From the NCBI GenBank assembly GCA_030533445.1, contig CM060069.1, positions 25,654,837 through 25,718,836 on the forward strand: a stretch of 64,000 bases of DNA, written 5' to 3'. The notes beneath the pieces were generated by a model, which saw only the letters and a program-made list of their open reading frames with translations, was not told the origin of the DNA and made no database searches. Below, piece after piece: positions 27,801 through 38,832 of this stretch. Origin of the DNA: Cyprinodon diabolis. Taxonomy: Eukaryota; Chordata; Actinopteri; Cyprinodontiformes; Cyprinodontidae. Position numbers and translations under genes: made by a program. The stretch's first letter is position 1; each line of letters opens with the position of its first letter.

Positions 27801-28444
27801 AGATCTTAAATCATTAAGTTGATAAACAAAGACTCAAGTCAATTGAAATTCAATAATAATAATAAAAAAAATTAATAATCCTGAAGGAAAATTAAATATT
27901 TACTAGATGTCACTTATTTTGCACCACTTACTGAATTTTAAAGGTAATAAGTCTTAATTCTCTGTGTGGAATGTGAAGTGAGTTTCATATTTTATACAAC
28001 TAATCACCAAATACCCAAATTTCAGTGTTTCAGAAATGATCACATTAGAAATTCAATAAAAGAGGATGTTTTGTGAAAACAGATATGTCATGCTTCTAGA
28101 AAGTATGATTTGGTTTGGTTGGGCTCTATTTTCAGGAGTTACTGAGGAAATGGGACTAGGCTGTCGTTTGTTTTGTATACGTTCTTTAAATCAAGATGTT
28201 TATTTGAAAAGGTTTAAAGGGGTATAGTCACATACTAACTTTATGGATCTCTTTTCCAGTTGCTCACTTTGGTTGCATAAAAAGACTTTCCATTTAAATC
28301 ATGTCAACCTGTTAGGTTTTCATATTATTTCTAGTATTCACACCTGGTTTTTGTTCCATTTGCTTGTTGACTTAAGTGTTTTTTAATATTTTAAAATACC
28401 AGCTTTCATGGCTTTTGATTAAAGCCATGTTGGCATACAACAAT
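21871..28444. other. Long gene-free stretch with scattered repeat traces
   Basis: About 6.6 kb without a supported gene. 22070-22155 is a fragment of the SINE-like family (GTGACAGACAACTTGTCCAC, then CCGCCTCTCGCC and GGCTCCAGG). 24610-24670 (repeated GGCCCCT/GGGGCCAG words) and 25255-25345 (GGGGGCCC, CCTAGGCCCAACC) look like ends of an old DNA element, but I could not prove pairing. 27228-27288 and 27916-27976 are a diverged local duplication. The frame at 22827-23204 (minus, 125 codons) shows no domain or splice support. Confidence 0.4.
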
Positions 28445-28449
28445 GTATA

Positions 28450-28912
28450 TGTCATGGTTTTGGTCCTGTTTAGGTTTTCTTTTAGATTTTTTTTATTAGT
28501 CTGATTTACATTTTGTGTCATTCTAGTTGCTTTGGTTGTATTTGAGTTCTCATGAATGTCTTGTTTACTCTCTGATACCCCCTTGTGTCAGTCTCCTTCC
28601 TCTACCTCCCTTCTAGATGTTTCCATCCACACCTGTTCCCTTTCTGCTGATTAGCCTATTAATTGTTCAGTCTCCCATTTATACTCCTCCTCTTCAGTTA
28701 CTCTTTGCTGGTTCCTCATCGTTTCTTTGGTCCTTGTGTGTTTTCCCTGACGTTTTCTATTTTTTGGTTTTCTGTATTTTTTATTTATTTTTTTTTGTTT
28801 TGTTTGTACTTTAGCTTGTGTTGCACTTTGGAACATAATTAAATCTGCAAGAAACCACATCAGCTTCTGTCTCTGTATTTGGATCCTCTAAGAACCTGCA
28901 AAGAACCAGACA
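28450..28912 (+). mobile_element. Solo LTR (463 bp) with 5-bp duplication
   Basis: Starts TGTCATGGTTTTGGTCC and ends AAGAACCAGACA, giving the TG...CA termini of an LTR. The 5-bp repeat GTATA flanks it exactly (28445-28449 and 28913-28917). An ATTAAA polyadenylation-like signal near 28837 suggests plus orientation. There are no internal retroviral-type genes, so it is a solo LTR left by recombination between two LTRs. The 65- and 69-residue frames within it are not genes. Confidence 0.75.
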
Positions 28913-28917
28913 GTATA

Positions 28918-30980
28918 TGCTGATCACATCCAGTACAAAAAACATTTTCAGGCTCAAAAAGGACAGAGTTAACACTATTAGAATAAACACTATGCAAATA
29001 TTGCTTTATTTCAACATGAACATGTGGTTTTTGGTGGGCTTTATACCCTTATACATAACTACATCAATGTTGTGGTAAATCATATAATATCTTTCAAGAT
29101 AAGAACTAAGTATGGTACATAAAAATAAAACTTGGAAACCCGATAAATATTAACAGAAGGATCCAATAGAGAGCAATGAGACAACAGGGGGCTTATATAC
29201 TGATGTAGAGTAGGGGAGATTTCAGCAAAGCAGAAGAGTGAACTAGATAAAATGAGGAAAAGCAGAGGCATAGTGAAGGCGGAGCAATACGAGGAGATGT
29301 AGAGCAGCTAGCAGAAAGAAAGGGTAGTGCAACAGAAGGAGGGGGATTCATTCACAGCAGACAAGCAAAAACACTGATTCAACAAACCTAGGATATATGT
29401 CTAACAGCGAAAGCATAAAGAAGACAAGAATAATCTAGAAAGTTACATGCAAAGAATTGTTCCAACATGAAAAACATATCAATGCGAGCACTGAGAAACT
29501 GATATGGGAAAACTCAAAAGACAAAAACAACAACAGAATATGAAAAGACCTGTTAGAGCAAAATTATCAAAGGAAACACTTAAAATATCATGAAAAATTG
29601 AAATCATAACCTAAAGCCTCTAGGTTTAGGAAAAGCTATGAAAGATATCAGCCTGTGCTGCTCTGGTGGAAGCCCACAAGCTGCTGTGGTAGTTGCCTCT
29701 GGGTTAACTAATTATGGGTCTACTATTCTTGAAAGCCCTATTGGCAAAATTCTCTTTGGAGTTTATTTCAGGCAAATCTGATATCCAATTAGTTGCAGTA
29801 TGCCTAGTTCTTGTCGATTATCAATGCACAACCCTAGTCCATTCCATATCCATTCATCTAACAGTGTGATGTTGAATTTATAAAATTCTGCTTATTAGTT
29901 CACTTGAGACAGAAACAAACTTCCTAACGTGACAAGGATTCCTTGAAATTAAGGGTTTAGTTGTGCAAGGTTTAGGAAAGTAAGGCATACAACAATACCT
30001 ACAATCCATAGCTATTTAAAAAAAAATAGACAATATGTGTGATATGTGTGGATATAGAGAAGTCTGGTGAAATTCAGTGGATGCGACTGATTGGTTTTCA
30101 AGGCAGGAGGGGGGGGGGGGGGGGGGGGGGGGACACAAACCAACCGCAACCTGACAGCTTTAAGGTCCTCATCCATAGATTAATAACATTACTTCATCTC
30201 TGTCACAGGTTATTCCTGGTCTCTGCAGGTCACTATGTAGTGTACTTCAGATTAAGGCTTTTGTTATCAGCTTAATCATGTTCAGCTCAGAACCTGCCTC
30301 AAAGTGAGCCTATATCATTTTATGTCAGATCATTTCCTGCACAGATCACAAACCAACATCCATTTCACTGCAGGCTATTCCTATGTTCTTACCAGACAAA
30401 TTTAGAACCTTGTGATGCTTCAAAAGAGAAGAATACTGTTGCTAATCTAAATGGGGAACCTTTCATTTGTAGAGGGGAAAATGAAAATAAAGACTAGAAG
30501 AGAGAAAGCTGGAGAGAAACTGGAGAGAAAATTTTTCGACAGTCAGAGAGCTCAACATCAGGTCACTGGTCATCTAACAGAGAAAGGACCCAAAACATAG
30601 GGAAATCAATCATTAGGCAAACAAATATTATTTTTTTCTGACTTTAAACTGACTTTCTACAAGCCCAGATCTAGATCTATTTGAATATCTATGAAAAGAT
30701 GTGAAAAGGAGTGGGCCTAACTACTTGTTGGCAATTTATCTCTTATCTCACTGTGAGGTAGAGTTATTTCTTTTTGGCCATTTATTTAAAAAACAAATGG
30801 CATACCAAACATAATTTGTCCATATCATTTTACTCCAATTAGTGCACAAAATGTTTAACTGGATCAATAGTCTAAAAGAATTGAAAGTAAGATATTAGTT
30901 TATTGTGAAATGAACAATGAGGACTGGAGATTGTCAACTCCTTGACCCTGCAGAGATAGATGGGTATAGCCAATAACATG
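28918..30980. other. Gene-free stretch with a 24-base G run
   Basis: No supported gene. The only notable feature is an uninterrupted run of 24 G at 30109-30132, which could be real or a sequencing/assembly length artefact. Confidence 0.45.
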
Positions 30981-31570
30981 GGCCCAATCCCTAACTGGCC
31001 CCTAAACGCAAACCCTAAGCACCAACCCTCTGTTGGTGCATTCCAGTGCAGTATCCACCACATTAAGGGTCATCCCAAACACCGTAGTGGGTAGGGCGAG
31101 TGGACCGTTGAGCACTTAAATAGTTAGTGTGCATCAGTGCAGGCTCGCTGGAATTTGGAACGGGTGTAACGGCAAACTAATGCAGGAGGAAACACGTGCA
31201 TTCAAATATAGGTTCCACTGGTTCTCTGCAGCTTTGTCACTCTGACAGAAAATCACAAGTTAGGAAAAACAAAAAAAAGGCGCTCTTTGAAATAGTTTAA
31301 TTTGACCCTATACACTTATTTTAAAGAAAGTGGCAAATGTTTGATGTCATGTCAACCTGCACCACAAAGCTACAGCTATGCATATGGGGCGGCATTCTGG
31401 GTTGCCATAGTAATGACTAATGTCCTTTTCCTTTGAACGGAAGAGGCTGTCCCTTTCTCGTTTAACCCTCCGTCTTCAATCAAGGCGCCCTCCACTGCAG
31501 CTAGTGTGACTTTGGGATTGACACTCAATAGTTAAGGGTTAGTGCTTGGGGGGCGGTTTGAGATTGGGCC
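30981..31570. mobile_element. Non-autonomous DNA element with GGCCCAATC ends
   Basis: The left end begins GGCCCAATCCCTAACTGGCC (30981). The right end finishes GCGGTTTGAGATTGGGCC (31570), whose reverse complement begins GGCCCAATCTCAAACCGC. The inverted ends extend imperfectly for about 40 bases (GCCCCTAAACG against GCCCCCCAAGC, and ACCCTAAGCA against AACCCTTAAC). The 590-bp body has no coding region. I could not find a convincing target-site duplication, so the superfamily is left open. Confidence 0.6.
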
Positions 31571-33190
31571 ATTTATCAATTAATTAAACTGTCATTTTCA
31601 AGGTTTTCTAAGAGAAATTTGTGTTTAATCTTGAAGGGTTCTATTTTTTAGTATCTATAACTTTCTCGATATGGTTATAAAAAATATTACTGACATATTT
31701 TACAAATCCATGAATGCAGGCTGGACATTTTTACATTTCAAATAAAACATTACCACCTAAAGTTGAATGCCTCTGTCATTTTCTTTGTAGAATGTTCATG
31801 GATGAATCACATCTGAGAGGAGAAGTGACATGTCTGGTACCTGCATGTTGATAATAAAGCCCATGGGGCCTGTGGATTGTGGGTCGGAGTCACAGTGGAT
31901 TAGGGTTGCCTCCCACAGATCCCATAAGATTGGAATTTGGCACACCTGAGGCTTTTTCTCATCTTCACTGGGCCTTTCCCAGGCAGCTCTCAGCTGTTTC
32001 AGAGGTGTAATTTAGTGGAAGGGGAGTTTCTATGGGAAGGGGTGCTGTTGCCATATAGAGAGTATGATTGGCCTGCAAAAATGCTGGCTGGTGGCAGGCA
32101 GCAAAAAAACATATAAGGGGATACCTGGGTGGAAGTTTTTCAGCAGAAGACATTGTTTGACGATGAGCATTGCTTTAACCTATAGGTATCCTAGAACTGC
32201 AAATGTTAAGCATTTCATTAAGTTGTCATGTGTCTTTTAACTCATTTTCTATTGTAATTTATATGTGTTCAGAGTTTGAGATGTTTTCACAAGGGAATCA
32301 AGACTATTTTAAAGGATGTGTTTTATGAAAAGCTTAAACTTAGTTTATATTGACTTGCAGTTTGTTCAAATCTAAAATTACAAATAAATTCATAGCCATT
32401 GCTGACTATAGGGTAGCATAACTTTTCAGTGACACTGTCTTTACATTAATGTGTGATTTTCAGCTCACTATGGAATAATGTGAAGCTGATTTGAATTATG
32501 AGATTAGAGGGTTTTTTTCCTCTTTTTATGGAAAACAGGGATCAGGTGCAATGATTTTTGTCACCTGGATGTGACCCTTTGCTAGTGCTCTTTTGTCAAA
32601 GCACAAATAACTGAGTTCAGTTTTCTGTGATATGCCATCTACCAGGTTTTGTGTGTGAGCAAAAAATTGACTCAAGAGCTAAGCTTTGAATATTTATTTT
32701 CTTATCTTACTTTTCTTCAAAACTTCATTAATCTTCAAAGATGAATGTAACTGTTCATATAGAAGACAATAACAGATTTTTACGACTTGATGGCTCCCTT
32801 TTTATGTGTTTGAACCTCGTCGCAATGCAAAACCTTTGCCACTGAACTAGACCTTCTTTTCATTGTGAGGTGCCATGCACAGAGTGAAGTAACTAATGTA
32901 ATGCCAGATTCTTTTAAGAGGTCTCTTCAGGTGTGACCAACTGGAAACACAGACACTTATGTGGCTGCATTCCCAATTTATCACACAAGAGTAGAAGGTT
33001 CTTCCACATTAGGGAGAAAACAAGTTTCCTAAATGAAAAAATAAACTTCTAAATGTATTTCTGAGTTAGATGAATGCAGCCCCACTTGTAATTAAATATT
33101 TCTGAGTCATATTTTATGTAACATGCACAAACTGTGATGTTTTGTCTTCTCTGAGATTGATTTTTTTCATCCCTGGAGATAAGAGAGTTC
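31571..33190. other. Gene-free stretch
   Basis: No supported gene. 31860-32160 is GC-richer and holds a TATA-like word (CATATAAGGGG, about 32110) with a plausible start region 30 bases later. No open reading frame or splice-linked exon follows, so I do not call a promoter. Confidence 0.4.
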
Positions 33191-33891
33191 TGTCATGATG
33201 GGCTAAGGACTAGACCCATACGCAGAACACTACTGGAGACTGAGTAAAAGTTTAAACAATGTTTATTGAGAAACACACACAGAATATAATGACTGGTTTC
33301 AGTTCTTATCTGGAGAGATGAGAGTTTGATTAGCTTTGCAGTTTGATTGTATGATGAGAGAGTTGAATCCTTTAATGTACCTGAAGGGGTTCTGACAGAT
33401 CCTATGAGAGGAGGAACCGGTTGGGTCCAGAGACAGTTGAAGAGGCAGAGAGTTAAGCAGCAGCAGCGTCTAGCTTCGAGCTGGAGAGTTTTCAGACTTG
33501 GGTTTGTTTCCAAGCTCTTCCTCTGAGAGCTGATGAAGGAATCCAGATTGAGATCTTCAGGTTTGGCTTACTTGGGCAGGCAGGCAGGTTCTCAGATTAA
33601 GCTCATCCAGAGCTTCAGACGTCGGTGGGGTTTCCTGTGATCAAAGAAGACAGAGGCAGATTAGAAACGCTTGTTTCTCTCTAGAGTCTACAAGTATTCC
33701 TAAATTCTTAGAGGCTCAGGTTCGCTAACCAAACTTGGTCAACACTGCGGCGTCGAAGGAAGGTCTGACTGCTGCTTATGAAGGGTGGTCTTCTGATGAG
33801 CTGATGATCCTCAGGTGTGGTGAGGACTCCAGCTCAGGAAGCCCACAGCGCTCTCTGCTGGAGACAGGTGGCAGATCTCCAGATCCCAACA
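33191..33891 (-). mobile_element. Solo LTR of a Ty3/Gypsy family (701 bp), minus
   Basis: On the minus strand it starts TGTTGGGATCTGGAGATCTG and ends GCCCATCATGACA, the same termini as the LTR at 38480-38832 and the solo LTR at 49291-49929. The 5-bp repeat AGTTC flanks it exactly (33186-33190 and 33892-33896). An AATAAA signal lies near 33266 on the minus strand. The 106-residue minus frame and the 78-residue plus frame inside it are not genes. Confidence 0.85.
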
Positions 33892-33896
33892 AGTTC

Positions 33897-34712
33897 CCCT
33901 TATTCACAAAGCAAGTGTTAAACTATAGCATAGCTACATTTGCTCTACTTTTTCAAAGGCCGCAGAGGTGAAGCAAAGTAAAAACAAGAGCAAAAAAACA
34001 CCTTTGCTGTGAAAGAACAAGTTACTTTGAGTATTAAAGGGTGCTTCAGAAACAAACAGATAAACATGTGTAGTTTGCAGTTTATAATTTTATGTTAAAG
34101 TAACATATATATGAACACTGTTAACTGGCATACTAACTGAGCTTAGTTACTTAGAAATAAAATCCAATTTTAGGTTTCATAAAATTACTCATCTGCAAAA
34201 GAGTTGCATATTAGCATTCTACATTTGAACAAGTGGAAGTAAAGTTAATGTTTTTGCCTCAGTTGGATGTTATTTTGGAGAAAAAGGAGGTAAATATTCA
34301 ATCTCTCTGATAGGTAAAAGATGAAAAATATTATTAACTCTATAAGGGCCTAATCTTTAAAGGTTTCAAATAAGGGACAATACATATTTATTTATTTATT
34401 TATTTTAGAACGTGCAAGAAAGTGGGAGTACTGTGAGTAAACACTGCTGCACAAATATTAAGATGTGCAGCAGTTTGAGCAGTATGCATATTCTACATAC
34501 AGTTTGAGAGTGGCCTTAAAGGGGGTGATGTTTAGAGCTGGGGAGTTGGATGTTACAATGATATTTAATTCACAAAATAATGAAAATACTACAGCATATA
34601 TATACTGTACCTCACATAGGTAACCTGTCTTAATATGCTACAATCAAAAGTAAAAAAGGATGAAAATAACTGAAGAGAAATATGAAATATCATATTTCCC
34701 TTCATTGCTTCC
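33897..34712. other. Gene-free AT-rich stretch
   Basis: No supported gene. It contains a short (TATT)n run at about 34384-34408. Confidence 0.45.
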
Positions 34713-35303
34713 TTAAGAGGAGGAGCTGCAGTCGGTTAGATTTGCAGCAGATTACAGTCTAAACTGCAGGATTTACACTGCATGAAAAGTGGGATTTTCG
34801 TCAATATGCGGCACTGTAGATTGTCGTGGAACTTCAGGTTAGCGGCAGTTTACGGCAATTTGCAGGCTTCGCCGAAAACTCCCGTATATTGTCAGAAATT
34901 GACGTCGACTTTCTTAGGCAGTGTTCCCCCCATGCCTCCCCCCCATGGAATTCTAGGGGAGGCTTTAACATGTAAATGAAAATGCTGTGAGCTATACAAA
35001 TGCAAATCAGGGTTGCAGGGGGAGTTTTACCCAAGTGACATTTTTCTAAAAGGTAAGAAAATCTCTGATACAAAGAGATCAGGCTCAGTATAGCCTCTTA
35101 CATTTTAGCTTGAATTGATTTATTTAATTAAAGTATAGAGACCAAAACAGATCTTTAGCTGACAGAGCAATACATTTAGAGCAGTAATTATAAAAAAAAA
35201 AAAAATTGCATTTAAGAGAAAAAATAAAATGTTGTCTGTCAATATGCTCAATTCACAATTACTTAAGTGGAAAAGTTTCAAGAAATGAGTCTGAGATGAT
35301 TCA

Positions 35304-35371
35304 CTTTATAACATGGCGCATTATCCTGTTGGAAGTAGCCATCAGAAGATTGGTACACTGTGGTCATAAGG
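35304..35371 (-). pseudogene. Tc1-like transposase fragment (second catalytic motif)
   Basis: On the minus strand this 68-base piece encodes SSDGYFQQDNAP-like text, which is the block around the second catalytic aspartate of Tc1 transposases. Its neighbours do not continue the protein, so it is an isolated fragment, from a different Tc1 family than the intact copy at 36611-37633. Confidence 0.65.
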
Positions 35372-35848
35372 TCCGGCCAGGTCAAGATCCGCAATTGCAA
35401 TCGCACCAAACAGGAAAAAGAACATCGACAAATTCCGGTTCGTCAAATTAAAATATAGCAGCAACAGATCGGTGACTAGAAATTATAGCACAATTCTTAT
35501 ATATTAAAAAAAAAAAACTAACACCGTTTATTTAAATAATTGGATCCAAACTATTGGTTATTCACCAACGAGGAAGCAGATTTCTCATCTCCATCAAAAT
35601 ATTTATTTTATACCGAGGGACTTAAACTTTAATCAAATCCATTCAAAAGAAACTTCTTATTACAGGAATGAAAAGAGATGCTGAGTTTGGGAGTAGAGAA
35701 CAAGTTCATTCAAAAAAAGCAGTTTTTAATTATCCGTATCCCCGTTACAAAAATCTACAAAAAAATATATATATATTTGGGTAGAAACTGAACATATGCT
35801 GGATGATGGTGGGATTTTTTTAATATGTCATATTAAATTAAGCGCTCA

Positions 35849-36283
35849 CAGGGTTCATACAGGAATGAGTAACTCTAATTTAATGCTATTTTAATGCTAT
35901 TAGAAATGATTTTAATGCCATCAACAAGAACCATGTAGACAATTTATTAGTGTACATGAAATAAAGGAGCTGTAAGCACAGTTCCATGACTCCTGTATGT
36001 ATGTAAACACACACACACACACACATATATATACGTATATATATATCCTCTAGGTTTTTCTCCGCCTGGAGCTTCCTTTCCGAACATACGGCTTTATGAT
36101 CAGTTCCACGCAAATTAATAGCGATATAATATATCTGACGAAATTGTTTTTATAAGCATTTTTTATTAAAGAATTATAAATACTTCGATAAACATATTTA
36201 AATAATTTTAGTGCCAATTAAGGCCTTGATTAAAAAAAAAATGAATGAATTGTAATTATTTTTAATGATCCGTGGAAACCCTG
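35849..36283. mobile_element. Possible short hAT-like element
   Basis: The left end, CAGGGTTCATACAGG, faces an inverted right end, CCGTGGAAACCCTG. Both sides have the TTAATGCTATTT/TTTTTAATGATC text seen in a common fish hAT family. The flanking 8-mers do not match, so the ends or the target site have decayed. It includes a CA/TA microsatellite at about 36006-36046. Confidence 0.4.
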
Positions 36284-36405
36284 GTTCATCTCGCGCATGC
36301 TCTCTACGATCTCCAAGAAACTCAGAGCGGAGCGGTCTGGAGCCACAGTGGAGGATGTATGCTTTGCTTTGTGCAGGCGGTCTGGAGCGGAGTATGTGGG
36401 ATTTC

Positions 36406-37996
36406 GGGCAAAAAAGTATTTAGTCAACCACCAATAGTGCAAGTTCTCCCACTTAAAAAGATGAGAGAGGCCGGTAATTTTCATCATAGATATACCTCAA
36501 CTATGAGAGACAAAATGAGAAAAAAAAAATCCAGAAAATCACATTGTCACAAGAATTTATTTGCAAAATATGGTGGAAAATAAGTATTTGGTCAATAACA
36601 AAAGTTCATCTCAATACTTTGTTATATACCCTTTGTTGGCAATTAAAGAGATCAAACGTTTTCTGTAAGTCTTCACAAGGTTTTCACACACTGTTGCTGG
36701 TATTTTGGCCCATTCCTCCATGCAGATCTCCTCTAGAGCAGTGATGTTCTGGGGCTCTCGCTGGGCAACACGGACTTTCAACTCCCTCCAAAGATTTTCT
36801 ATGGGGTTCAGATCTGGAGACTGTCTAGGCCACTCCAGGACCTTGAAATGCTTCTTACGAAGCCACTCCTTCGTTACCCGGGCGGTGTGTTTGGGATCAT
36901 TGTCATTCTGAAAGACCCAGCCACGTTTCATCTTCAATGCCCTTGCTGATGGAAGGAGGTTTTCACTCAAAATTTGACGATACCTGGCCCCATTCATTCT
37001 TTCCTTCACACGGATCAGTCGTCCTGGTCCCTTAGCAGAAAAACAGCCCCAAAGCATGATGTTTCCACCCCCATGCTTCACTGTAGGTATGGTGTTCTTT
37101 GGATGCAACTCAGCATTCTCTCTCCTCCAAACACGACGAGTAGAGTTTTTACCAAAAAGTTCTATTTTGGTTTCATCTGACCATATGATATTCTCCAAGT
37201 CATCGTCTGGATCATCCAAATGCTCTCTAGCAAACTTGAGACGGGCTTTGACATGTACTGGCTTAAGCAGGGGGACACGTCTGGCACTGCAGGATTTGAG
37301 TCCCTGGCGGCGTAGTGTGTTACTGATGGTAGCCTTTGTTACTTTGGTCCCAGCTCTCTGCAGGTCATTCACTAGGTCCCCCCGTGTGGTTCTGGGATTT
37401 TTACTCACCGTTCTTGTGATCATTTTGACCCCACGGGGTGAGATCTTGCGTGGAGCCCCAGATCGAGGAAGATTATCACTGGTCTTGTATGTTTTCCATT
37501 TTCTAATAATTGATCCCACAGTTGATTTCTTCACACCAAGCTGTTTACCTATTGCAGATTCAGACTCCCCAGCCTGGTGCAGGTCTATAATTTTGTTTCG
37601 GGTGTCCTTTGACAGCTCTCTAGTTTTGGCCATGGTGGAGTTTAGAGTGTGACTGTTTGAGGTTGTGGACAGTTGTCTTTTATACTGATAACGGGTTCAA
37701 ACAGGTGCCATTAATGAAGGTAACGAGTGGAGGACAGAGGAGCCTCTTACAGAAGAAGTTACAGGTCTGTGAGAGCCAGAAATCTTGCTTGTTTGTAACT
37801 GACCAAATACTTATTTTCCACCATATTTTGCAAATAAATTCTTTAAAAATCAGACAATGTGATTTTCTGGATTTTTTTTTCTCATTTTGTCTCTCATAGT
37901 TGAGGTATATCTATGATGAAAATTACCGGCCTCTCTCATCTTTTTGAGTGGGAGAACTTGCACTATTGGTGGCTGACTAAATACTTTTTTGCCCCA
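36406..37996 (-). mobile_element. Tc1/mariner element with long near-identical inverted repeats
   Basis: A roughly 190-base arm at 36406-36596 is repeated in inverted orientation at about 37801-37996. The arms differ at only a few positions plus one small indel. Inside each arm the motif AAATAAGTATTTGGTCA recurs as an inner copy of the outer AAAAAAGTATTTAGTCA, the IR/DR layout typical of Tc1 elements. The right end, TTTTTTGCCCCACTA, runs into a TA microsatellite. The extreme left end (TATGTGGGATTTCGGGCAAA) departs from the right one, so the last few left bases are damaged. It encodes the transposase at 36611-37633. Confidence 0.9.
36611..37633 (-). CDS. Tc1-like transposase, intact
   Basis: This 340-residue protein is the transposase that cuts and pastes its own Tc1 element at TA sites in the nucleus. 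It is full length for the family (about 340), with no stop or frameshift. Residues 1-55 form the first helix-turn-helix of the paired-like DNA-binding region ([14 protein letters not shown], then [14 protein letters not shown]). A GRPR-like hinge, SGAPRK, is at 58-63 and a second helix-turn-helix covers about 67-115. The DDE catalytic domain follows with D153 (WSDETKIE), D244 ([10 protein letters not shown]) and E279 ([11 protein letters not shown]). The last two are separated by 34 residues, the DD34E signature. A Gly-rich box is near 188-203 ([16 protein letters not shown]). The ATG at 37631-37633 has a purine at -3 and matches the usual MAKT-type start. It sits between near-identical terminal repeats, so the insertion looks recent. 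Whether it is transcribed cannot be seen. Confidence 0.95.
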   Translation of the reverse strand: MAKTRELSKDTRNKIIDLHQAGESESAIGKQLGVKKSTVGSIIRKWKTYKTSDNLPRSGAPRKISPRGVKMITRTVSKNPRTTRGDLVNDLQRAGTKVTKATISNTLRRQGLKSCSARRVPLLKPVHVKARLKFAREHLDDPDDDLENIIWSDETKIELFGKNSTRRVWRRENAELHPKNTIPTVKHGGGNIMLWGCFSAKGPGRLIRVKERMNGARYRQILSENLLPSARALKMKRGWVFQNDNDPKHTARVTKEWLRKKHFKVLEWPRQSPDLNPIENLWRELKVRVAQREPQNITALEEICMEEWAKIPATVCENLVKTYRKRLISLIANKGYITKY

Positions 37997-38077
37997 CTAT
38001 ATATATATATGCCAACCAATCACGAGCGACTTTACTTGTTTAAAAAGAAGTTGTTGGGATCTGGAGAAGTTCCACCT

Positions 38078-38468
38078 GTCTCGCAAACTATCTCCTAGGT
38101 ACATCGGTCCATACAAGATTACCCAAGTGATTAATCCTTCAGCCATACGCCTGCAACTTCCCCCGACTTTTCGCATCCATCCCACGTTTCACGTCTCCCA
38201 GGTCAAGCCAGTGGTCTCTAGCTCTTTGTGCCCTCCATCCAACTCCCCTCCACCCGCCCTGGAAGTCGATGGACATCCAGCCTTCACCGTCCGCCGGATC
38301 GTGGACTCCCGTCGGCGAGGTCGCGGTTGGCAGTACCTCGTCGATTGGGAGGGCTACGGTCCGGAGGATTGCCAGTGGGTTCCTGGCTCCTACATCCTCG
38401 ACCCGTCTTTGATCGAGGAGTATGAGCGCTCCCTCCTCTCTTCTGGACCGCCAAGAGGCGGTCGTTGA
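38078..38468 (+). pseudogene. Gypsy pol C-terminus: integrase end with chromodomain
   Basis: An open frame gives the last part of a Ty3/Gypsy integrase. First comes a GPY/F-like block ([15 protein letters not shown], then [12 protein letters not shown]). Then a chromodomain ([20 protein letters not shown], then [20 protein letters not shown]) with the aromatic residues expected for methyl-lysine reading. It ends at a stop (38466-38468) just before the polypurine tract. The chromodomain is known to steer integration in chromoviruses. Upstream integrase core, RNase H, RT, protease and gag are missing, so it cannot act alone. The frame upstream of 38078 runs through the LTR start and outer element and is not part of the protein. 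Confidence 0.9.
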
Positions 38469-38479
38469 GAGGGGGGTAC

Positions 38480-38832
38480 TGTTGGGATCTGGAGAAGTTC
38501 CACCTTTCTCCAGCAGAGTGCGCCATGGATCCTCCTGAGCTGAGCCTTCTACACACCTGAGGCGCATCTCATCATCAGAGGATGATCAACAGTTCCTCTC
38601 TCAAAGCCAACCCCGGACACCTCAAGGTATAAATCTGAAACTCTCAAACTCAGACTCATCTGCTCCCAAGCTAACTGAACTGTCATCCTCACAGACTCCA
38701 GTGAACCTGCCCCCAGGCCTGAACCAGTCCCTGTGTTTATTCCATGTGCTTGTGCTCAATAAAACTTGTTAAACTTTTCATCTGTTTCCGTGGTGTTCTG
38801 CATACTGGGCTTTTCTGAAACCCATCATGACA
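38480..38832 (+). repeat. 3' LTR of the Gypsy element (353 bp)
   Basis: Bounded by TGTTGGGATCTGG and CCCATCATGACA. It carries an AATAAA polyadenylation signal at 38758-38763. It follows a polypurine tract directly and is followed by the GAAGT target duplication. It belongs to the same family as the solo LTRs at 33191-33891 and 49291-49929. Confidence 0.9.

Larger units (their letters stand above)
38052..38832 (+). mobile_element. Internally deleted Ty3/Gypsy element with intact target duplication
   Basis: The insertion starts with the first 26 bases of its LTR (TGTTGGGATCTGGAGAAGTT then CCACCT, 38052-38077) and jumps directly into the 3' end of pol. It then runs through the polypurine tract (GAGAGGGGGGTAC, 38467-38479) and a complete 3' LTR (38480-38832). 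The 5-bp repeat GAAGT flanks it exactly (38047-38051 and 38833-38837). The remainder of the 5' LTR, gag and most of pol are absent. The breakpoint shows a short shared word (TCTC). Confidence 0.88.

Noticed and set aside
32105..32165. Possible TATA-type promoter (CATATAAGGGG)
   Set aside because: No exon or open frame follows within reach, and a single TATA-like word in AT-rich sequence is expected by chance.
37056..37652. 198-residue plus-strand frame
   Set aside because: It is antisense to the intact Tc1 transposase and shows no domain.
38139..38567. 142-residue minus-strand frame
   Set aside because: It is antisense to the Gypsy chromodomain segment and LTR.
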